Assembly (NCBI RefSeq): GCF_002115725.1
Contig: NZ_JFKD01000017.1
Span: 1-64,000, forward strand
Length of the DNA: 64,000 nucleotides
Reading direction: 5' to 3'
From: Marivita cryptomonadis
GTDB taxonomy: Bacteria > Pseudomonadota > Alphaproteobacteria > Rhodobacterales > Rhodobacteraceae
Of the stretch, positions 58,855-64,000 are shown piece after piece (position 1 is the first letter of the stretch; each line of letters opens with the position of its first letter). The notes beneath the pieces are model-generated. The model made no database searches. It was not told the DNA's origin and worked only from the letters and a program-made list of their open reading frames with translations. The position numbers were made by a program, and so were the translations under genes.

Positions 58855-59175
58855 ATGAATAATGCAAAAATGTGGCTCGTCGTCCCCCCAGCGGTGGGCG
58901 TTCCCGTGTTTCTCGGTGCGGTTGCCGTAGGCTCTTTCGCAGTGCACGTCGCAGTGCTCAGCAATACATCCTGGGTTGCGGACTTCCTGTCCGGCCAGGA
59001 ACTGGGCTCCGGTGACATGGCAGCGGCAACGATGCTTGCTCCAGGCGCCAATACCGCGAAGGCCAGCTTTGTTGTGCCGCAAACGGATGGCAGCCTTGCT
59101 GTGACAATCATCCTGCCGGACGGCTCCTCGACGCAAGCGTTGATCCAGCCGTCGCAGTTGCAACCCGAGTTGTGA
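58855..59175 (+). CDS. pucA: LH2 light-harvesting alpha polypeptide with C-terminal extension
   Basis: The 106-residue protein starts with the canonical MNNAKMWLVV, PAVGVP and a membrane helix carrying the B850 ligand H31 (AVHVAVLSNTSW). Aligned without gaps from residue 1 to LH2 alpha of Rhodoblastus acidophilus, positions 44 and 45 are Phe-Leu. These are the residues found in the blue-shifted LH3 form instead of Tyr-Trp. About 55 residues beyond the normal end (from ~50) form an Ala/Thr/Gln/Pro-rich tail containing VPQTDGSLAVTIILPDGSS. Confidence 0.92.
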   Translation: MNNAKMWLVVPPAVGVPVFLGAVAVGSFAVHVAVLSNTSWVADFLSGQELGSGDMAAATMLAPGANTAKASFVVPQTDGSLAVTIILPDGSSTQALIQPSQLQPEL

Positions 59176-59195
59176 CCAAAACCTAGCACTGTGGA

Positions 59196-59213
59196 CCCGG
59201 CAAGTGTGCCGGG
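59196..59213 (+). other. intercistronic hairpin between pucA and pucC
   Basis: CCCGGCA-AGTG-TGCCGGG is a perfect 7-bp stem with a 4-base loop, 20 bp after the pucA stop and without a T-run. Such hairpins protect the abundant pucBA segment from 3' decay and lower pucC expression. Confidence 0.65.
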
Positions 59214-59284
59214 CCCGCATTTCCCGGATTTCATCCCTGCGTTGCGTACACTGGGCGCCGGGGCTTTGAAAAAGGTGCTCCGGA

Positions 59285-60727
59285 ATGTTCGACTACCGTC
59301 GCATCGTTCTGCACAGATTGGCGACCATCGGCCCCCGCTATCTGCCGTTTGCAGATGTGGCGTCGGACCGCGTACCGCTATCGCGCCTGCTGCGGCTGTC
59401 CCTGTTCCAGGTGACCGTCGGGATGGCGCTGGTTCTGTTGGTCGGAACGTTGAACCGCGTGATGATCGTTGAATTGTCAGTACCGGCAAGCCTTGTCGGC
59501 ACGATGCTGGCCCTTCCCATCATTTTCGCCCCCTTCCGCGCCTTGATCGGTTTCAAATCCGACACCTACAAATCCGCGCTGGGTCTGCGCCGCCTGCCCT
59601 ATATCTGGAAAGGCACGCTGTACCAGTTCGGTGGCTTTGCCATCATGCCCTTCGCCCTGCTGGTTCTGTCCGGCTATGGCGAGGCCTTCGATGCCCCGCG
59701 CTGGATCGGGTATAGTTCCGCCGGACTGTCCTTCCTCCTGGTCGGCGCGGGCGTGCACATGGTGCAGACCGTTGGCCTCGCCTTGGCGACGGACCTTGTC
59801 GACGAAGCCGATCAGCCCAAAGTGGTGGGGCTGATGTACGTGATGCTTTTGTTCGGCATGGTCCTTAGCGCAATCATCTATGGCACAATGCTTGAAAGCT
59901 ATTCGCCCGGCCGTCTGATCCAAGTGATCCAAGGGACGGCGGTTGTGACCGTCGCTCTCAACTTTCTTGCCATGTGGAAGCAAGAGGCACGCGACCGCGT
60001 TCGTGCCCAAGCCATGGCCAGCGCACCAGACACGTCTTTCCGCGATGCTTGGGCGCAGCTCATGCAGAACGCCGGTATGCTGCGGCTTTTGATCGTGATC
60101 GCTCTTGGCACCTTCGGCTTTGGCATGGCGGATGTCTTGCTCGAACCCTATGGTGGTGAGGCTCTTGGCCTCTCGGTCGCCAGCACGACCAAGCTCACGG
60201 CCCTTCTGGCAGGTGGCACGCTGCTTGGCTTCGGAATCGCGTCACGCACGCTGAGCAACGGCGGAATGCCGTCCGTGACCTCAATGACCGGCGCTTTGAT
60301 CGGGATTCCCGGCTTTGCTGCAATCATCTTTTCAGCCTACGGCGGAGGCACCGCAGCCTTTCTCGCCGGGACACTCATGATTGGCATCGGCGCGGGCCTG
60401 TTCGGCCATTCCACCCTGACCGCCACCATGCGCGCCGCCCCCAAGGACAAAGTTGGCCTTGCGCTGGGCGCGTGGGGCAGCGTGCAGGCGACTGCGGCAG
60501 GTATCGGCATGGCCTTGGCGGGTTGGGTCCGAGATCTGATTGTTGCCCTGCCCGCTGACGGCAATGGTCTTTCGGTCGAAACACCCTACAACGTAGTATT
60601 CTCGATGGAGATGGCGTTCCTTGTGATGGCCGTTCTCATTCTTTACCCGCTCGCGGGCCGGGGTGGCTTTTCGGAAGCCACACGCACTGCAGCACCAAAG
60701 CAATCCAACCCGGTGGAGGCTCCATGA
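59285..60727 (+). CDS. pucC: PucC-type LH2 assembly/bacteriochlorophyll delivery protein (BCD family MFS)
   Basis: The 480-residue protein has about twelve membrane helices and BCD-family signatures (LNRVMIVELSVPASLVGTML, APFRALIGFKSDTYKSALG, RRLPYIWKGTLYQFGGF). PucC is needed for LH2 assembly and is thought to deliver bacteriochlorophyll. Its stop overlaps the start of the repeat protein gene by 4 bp, so both are translated from one message. Confidence 0.95.
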   Translation: MFDYRRIVLHRLATIGPRYLPFADVASDRVPLSRLLRLSLFQVTVGMALVLLVGTLNRVMIVELSVPASLVGTMLALPIIFAPFRALIGFKSDTYKSALGLRRLPYIWKGTLYQFGGFAIMPFALLVLSGYGEAFDAPRWIGYSSAGLSFLLVGAGVHMVQTVGLALATDLVDEADQPKVVGLMYVMLLFGMVLSAIIYGTMLESYSPGRLIQVIQGTAVVTVALNFLAMWKQEARDRVRAQAMASAPDTSFRDAWAQLMQNAGMLRLLIVIALGTFGFGMADVLLEPYGGEALGLSVASTTKLTALLAGGTLLGFGIASRTLSNGGMPSVTSMTGALIGIPGFAAIIFSAYGGGTAAFLAGTLMIGIGAGLFGHSTLTATMRAAPKDKVGLALGAWGSVQATAAGIGMALAGWVRDLIVALPADGNGLSVETPYNVVFSMEMAFLVMAVLILYPLAGRGGFSEATRTAAPKQSNPVEAP

Positions 60728-61761
60728 CGACGATTATCACACGGTACTTCGATAGCACGGATCAGGCACAGTCCGCAAAACGCGAACTGGTCTATGCGTA
60801 CAAGGTGTCCCCCGACATCATTCGGATCTTTGATGATCCCAAAGGCGTTGCCGACCGGTTGCAGAAAGCAGATGTGCTGCCAGACACCGCCAAAGCCTAT
60901 GCGTCGCGTATGACATCAGGCGGTGCCGTTCTTATGGTGCGCGGCAAATACAAACCACTGGGTGTGGCCAAGATCACCCGCAACGTCGCCGCTGACTATG
61001 GCGCGGTCGATATGGGCGACCTCGATCAGGACGTCTTTGTCAAAGACCAGCACGGGCGTGGGCTGAGCGTTCTGAGCGATCACCCCTACATGTTGAGCCG
61101 CCGCAAAGACCCGTCAGACACCAATTACCACATGGCAGACTGGCCGATCCCGCTTATCAGCCGCCGCAAACCTTATGATGACATGGCGATTGAGCGTCAT
61201 GGTCGGATGGCGAACTGGCCGATCGGCCTGATCAGCAATCGCAAACCTTACACCGGGTCGATCTTTCCGCGTCACGCGCGTATGGCATCGTTCCCGATTG
61301 GCCTGATCAGCCGCCGCAAACCGTTCACCGGTTCCATCTTCCCGCGCCATGCGCGGATGGCGAACTTCCCGATCCCGCTGATCAGCCGTCGCAAGCCATG
61401 GGATCGCTTCGCCTTCCCGCGCCATATGCGGATGGCCAACTGGCCCTTCCCACATCTGATCAACGGCAAACAGGGCACGAACGCGCTGATGCCGGGTGGA
61501 CCGCGGATGGCGAACTTCCCAATTCCGCTACTCAGCGACCGGGAACCCTATGACAAGTCGATCTTCTCGCGGCATGCGCGGATGGCAAACTTCCCCATCG
61601 GCCTGATCAGCCGCCGCAAACCCTACACTGGATCGGTAATTCCCAAACATGCGCATATGGCGAACATGATCCTGCCGCTTGTTGTGCGTCGGGAAGAGAC
61701 CAAAGGTCAGGGCTGGACCTTCTCAAGGATGCTGGGGCTTCCGACCATCACTCGCCGTTAA
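60724..61761 (+). CDS. puc-operon protein with eight tandem 25-residue repeats, function unknown
   Basis: The 345-residue protein is coupled to pucC by an ATGA overlap. Residues 1-~95 form a small alpha/beta region ([30 protein letters not shown]) reminiscent of YflT/GSP17M stress proteins. Residues 136-335 are eight consecutive repeats of exactly 25 residues with consensus R-M-A-N-[FW]-P-I-[GP]-L-I-S-R-R-K-P-[YFW], then TGSIFPRHA. The repeats are strongly basic, carry an invariant RMAN-aromatic-Pro core, and have no membrane helix or signal peptide. I do not know a characterised homologue. A role in LH2 assembly or organisation at the cytoplasmic membrane face is inferred from position only. 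Confidence 0.85.
   Translation: MTTIITRYFDSTDQAQSAKRELVYAYKVSPDIIRIFDDPKGVADRLQKADVLPDTAKAYASRMTSGGAVLMVRGKYKPLGVAKITRNVAADYGAVDMGDLDQDVFVKDQHGRGLSVLSDHPYMLSRRKDPSDTNYHMADWPIPLISRRKPYDDMAIERHGRMANWPIGLISNRKPYTGSIFPRHARMASFPIGLISRRKPFTGSIFPRHARMANFPIPLISRRKPWDRFAFPRHMRMANWPFPHLINGKQGTNALMPGGPRMANFPIPLLSDREPYDKSIFSRHARMANFPIGLISRRKPYTGSVIPKHAHMANMILPLVVRREETKGQGWTFSRMLGLPTITRR
61129..61728 (+). repeat. eight in-frame 75-bp tandem repeats
   Basis: Unit starts are 61129, 61204, 61279, 61354, 61429, 61504, 61579 and 61654, all 75 bp with no insertion or deletion. Units 2, 3 and 7 are the closest to consensus. Unit 5 ([19 protein letters not shown]) and unit 8 are the most divergent. Third-position differences between units indicate an old array kept by selection. 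Confidence 0.93.
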
Positions 61762-61871
61762 GGCGCGTCACCGAAGACATCACAAGGGCGGGCAATCATG
61801 ACAGGCGCCTGCCCTTTTCCTCTGCGGCAAAACCCGCTAGAGCGGCGCAAACCGTTCCGAGGAAACGCGCC

Positions 61872-62546
61872 ATGATCCCGTCATCCTATCCGTCGTCCGA
61901 AGAAATCGCCCGCCTGACAGCGCGGATGCTTTTGGAAATCGGTGCGGTGAACTTCCGACCTGAAGATCCATTCATTCTGGCCTCCGGCTTGCCCTCGGCC
62001 ACCTATATCGACTGCCGCAAGCTGATCTCGTTCCCGCGCATCCGGTCGACGCTCATGGACTTCCTCACCATCACGGTGATGCGTAACGCTGGTTTTGAGG
62101 CTTTCGACAACATTGCAGGCGGTGAAACAGCAGGCATTCCCTTTGCCGCACTGGTGGCCGAACGCATGGCGCTGCCCATGACCTATGTCCGCAAAAAGCC
62201 CAAGGGATACGGTCGCAACGCCCGCATCGAAGGTGCCATGACCGAAGGCCAACGCGTACTGCTCGTTGAAGACCTGACCACCGATGGTGGATCGAAACTC
62301 AGCTTTGTGGACGCGATCCGCGAAACCGGTGCCACCTGCGGCCATACGGCGGTGATCTTTTACTACGACATCTTCCCGGAAACGACCAAGACACTGGGAG
62401 ACCATGGTGTCGAGCTGCACCACCTTTGCACATGGTGGGACGTGCTGGCAGAAGCCCGCGCTCAAGGTGCATTTGATGACAAGACCCTGACCGAGGTCGA
62501 AGCTTTCCTCAAAGCACCCCGCGCATGGCAGGACGCCCGGAAGTAA
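61872..62546 (+). CDS. pyrE: orotate phosphoribosyltransferase
   Basis: The 224-residue enzyme has the PRPP motif [28 protein letters not shown] and [15 protein letters not shown]. It makes orotidine monophosphate, two steps after PyrC. It is read in the same direction as pyrC, 4.4 kb away. Its 3' end overlaps the convergent VWA gene by 38 bp. Confidence 0.95.
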   Translation: MIPSSYPSSEEIARLTARMLLEIGAVNFRPEDPFILASGLPSATYIDCRKLISFPRIRSTLMDFLTITVMRNAGFEAFDNIAGGETAGIPFAALVAERMALPMTYVRKKPKGYGRNARIEGAMTEGQRVLLVEDLTTDGGSKLSFVDAIRETGATCGHTAVIFYYDIFPETTKTLGDHGVELHHLCTWWDVLAEARAQGAFDDKTLTEVEAFLKAPRAWQDARK

Positions 62547-63228
62547 CCTCGCTTAGAACCTGACAGCCCAGCGTTTGGCGCAACGCCCCGATGAGGTCGT
62601 CCAGCGTTTCGGCATTGACATACATGCCCCCTGTCCTGTCGGCGAGGCAGCGCGCGACCGGCTCGATAAAGCTGTCCTGTGGCTGGTCGGGCCAAGCAAA
62701 GTGCTCCCCTCGCACTCGAAAGCCGATCACATGGACCGTCATGTCCGCCCCAGCGGCCAGATCGGCAGCCAACTGGCACGGTGATCCACCACAGGTTTCC
62801 TTGCCATCCGTCACCAGCACGATTTCGCCGGGTTTGTTTTCGTAATCCAGAACCTGTGCCGCCGCTGCAATGGCCTCGGTCAGGGGCGTTTCGCCCGCAG
62901 GGTGCAACCGGTCGATTTCCGAGATGATCCGATCCGCCGCGTCGGGTTCCGGCGGGAACCGCACCACGACGCTTGAACAGCTTTCGCGCCGCCCGAACCC
63001 ATAGGTCACCAACCCCAAGCGCCGCGCCGGGGCCACCTGCGGCATCACCGTGCGGACCGCCCGACGGGCGTCGAAGATGCGGGGCTCGTCCAACAGGTTG
63101 AAACCCATCTCGGCCATCGAGCCCGAGCCGTCGAACACCACCATAGCGTCGCGTGTGCAGGTCTCTTGTGCATGAGCCGGGACAAGTCCTGCGCCCAACA
63201 CAACCAAAGCGGTTAGAATCGGTTTCAT
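62509..63228 (-). CDS. secreted VWA domain protein
   Basis: The 239-residue protein has a signal peptide ([20 protein letters not shown], cleavage after residue 20). The VWA MIDAS DGSGSM at 33-38 is followed by [12 protein letters not shown] and several cysteines suited to periplasmic disulfides. It probably binds a protein partner through Mg2+; no partner gene is adjacent. ATG 63228 is used; the longer frame to 63339 lacks a signal peptide. Confidence 0.83.
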   Translation of the reverse strand: MKPILTALVVLGAGLVPAHAQETCTRDAMVVFDGSGSMAEMGFNLLDEPRIFDARRAVRTVMPQVAPARRLGLVTYGFGRRESCSSVVVRFPPEPDAADRIISEIDRLHPAGETPLTEAIAAAAQVLDYENKPGEIVLVTDGKETCGGSPCQLAADLAAGADMTVHVIGFRVRGEHFAWPDQPQDSFIEPVARCLADRTGGMYVNAETLDDLIGALRQTLGCQVLSEVTSGRPAMRGVL

Positions 63229-63495
63229 GTTCGCAGCACCTTTCTGTAGCGTCCCATCAAGGCTCGCACGCGCAAAGCCCGTCTGTAAACGTTGTGTAAC
63301 GCCATGCACCAGAAACTTGCTGCGTGTTTCCTTGGTCACAGCGAGTCGGCAATACCACCAGATGTTGACGCACTAGGTGCGTATCGCGCAAGATAGGGCA
63401 CACCCAGCCCGCACACAGCTTTTCCACAGGATATACATTTTGCCCTTCACCGGACATATCGCTACCTCGGTCCCGGGTGCATATGGGGGAACGAC
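63229..63495. other. 267-bp divergent intergenic region
   Basis: The gap between the divergent VWA and dnaB genes should hold both promoters. I see no further gene. On the plus strand the last 15 bases before dnaB contain only a weak GGGGGAACG ribosome site. Confidence 0.5.
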
Positions 63496-64000
63496 ATGAA
63501 CGAAATCACAACTTTCAATCCGACCGGCGCCGAGATCCAGAACCCAGAAACGATGCCGCACTCGGTCGAGGCCGAACAGCAATTGCTTGGTGCGATCCTG
63601 ACCAACAACGATGTGTTCGATCGCATTGCTTCGATCATCGGACCCCAGCATTTCTTTGACCCGGTCCACGCGCGCATCTTCGAGATCGCCTCTGCGCGGA
63701 TTGCCAAGAACAACCTTGCGTCGCCGGTGACGCTCAAGGCCTTCATGGAAGATGACGAAGGCCTGAAGGAACTTGGCGGCCCCACTTATCTTGCGCGCCT
63801 CGCAGGAGCGGCGATCAGCTCGTTCGCCGTGCGCGACTATGCGCAAATGATCTACGATCTCGCGGTACGCCGGGACCTGATCTCTCTGGGTCGCGATATC
63901 AGTGCCCGAGCCGCCAAGGTCGATATCACGTCGGGACCGCGTGAACAGATCGTCGAGGCCGAACAAGCGCTTTACAAAATGGCCGAACAAGGGCGCAGCG
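63496..64000 (+). CDS. dnaB: replicative DNA helicase DnaB (5' part, cut by window edge)
   Basis: 168 codons are visible from ATG 63496. They encode the DnaB N-terminal domain: MPHSVEAEQQLLGAILTNND, FFDPVHARIFEIASARI, LGGPTYLARLAGAA and YAQMIYDLAVRRDLISLGRD. The ATPase domain lies beyond the window. DnaB unwinds DNA at the replication fork. Confidence 0.95.
   Translation, partial: MNEITTFNPTGAEIQNPETMPHSVEAEQQLLGAILTNNDVFDRIASIIGPQHFFDPVHARIFEIASARIAKNNLASPVTLKAFMEDDEGLKELGGPTYLARLAGAAISSFAVRDYAQMIYDLAVRRDLISLGRDISARAAKVDITSGPREQIVEAEQALYKMAEQGRS

Overview
The window is chromosomal DNA of a photosynthetic marine alphaproteobacterium of the Roseobacter group (Rhodobacteraceae). This rests on a DMSP lyase DddP with its full set of catalytic residues, an LH2 light-harvesting operon (pucBAC) behind two PpsR/CrtJ boxes, alphaproteobacterial LexA boxes (GAAC-N7-GAAC), CceR-like LacI operators, a VtlR/LsrB regulator followed by an AbcR-like sRNA, and a holin/endolysin pair of the gene-transfer-agent lysis type. 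The genus cannot be fixed from the sequence alone.

Layout. 1-4.3 kb: a DUF3445 haem oxidoreductase fragment, dddP, a membrane phosphodiesterase and an alpha/beta-hydrolase-OsmC fusion. 4.4-8.7 kb: a corrinoid methyl-transfer module (BHMT-like methyltransferase, B12-binding protein, DUF1638), interrupted by an SOS-boxed radical SAM gene on the other strand. 8.8-21.2 kb: divergent polysaccharide deacetylase, then trpG-trpD-ung-trpC-moaC-moeA-lexA with overlapping start/stop codons, comEC on the other strand, gltX and gltA. 21-27 kb: acetyltransferase, PaaG-like isomerase, ccmH-ccmF, the holin/muramidase pair, a DUF985 cupin and a thioesterase. 27-31 kb: zwf-pgl-pgi operon under a CceR-like operator. 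31-40 kb: nucleoside hydrolase, GNAT, CBS protein, SelO, three EamA transporters, TerB-like protein, Fur/Mur and eno. 40-49 kb: ccmE, argC, murI, acyltransferase, indolepyruvate ferredoxin oxidoreductase, a LysR regulator and an sRNA. 49-57 kb: purL, VOC protein, a VWA/MoxR chaperone pair, a glycosyltransferase, a Rhodobacteraceae-specific protein and pyrC. 57.5-61.8 kb: the photosynthesis insert (DUF6647, pucB, pucA, pucC and a 25-residue-repeat protein), lying between pyrC and pyrE. 62-64 kb: VWA protein and the start of dnaB.

The most unusual content is the last gene of the puc operon. It overlaps pucC by 4 bp and encodes eight tandem, exactly 25-residue repeats behind a small alpha/beta domain; I do not recognise a described function. 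PucA carries Phe44-Leu45, the blue-shifted LH3-type pair, plus a C-terminal extension of about 55 residues. At the DNA level the window holds a dispersed family of 18-22 bp perfect palindromes with an NTCGAN core. They occur in pairs whose centres are exactly 22 bp apart (four pairs at three loci), always at gene 3' flanks. No tRNA, rRNA, CRISPR array or insertion sequence was seen.
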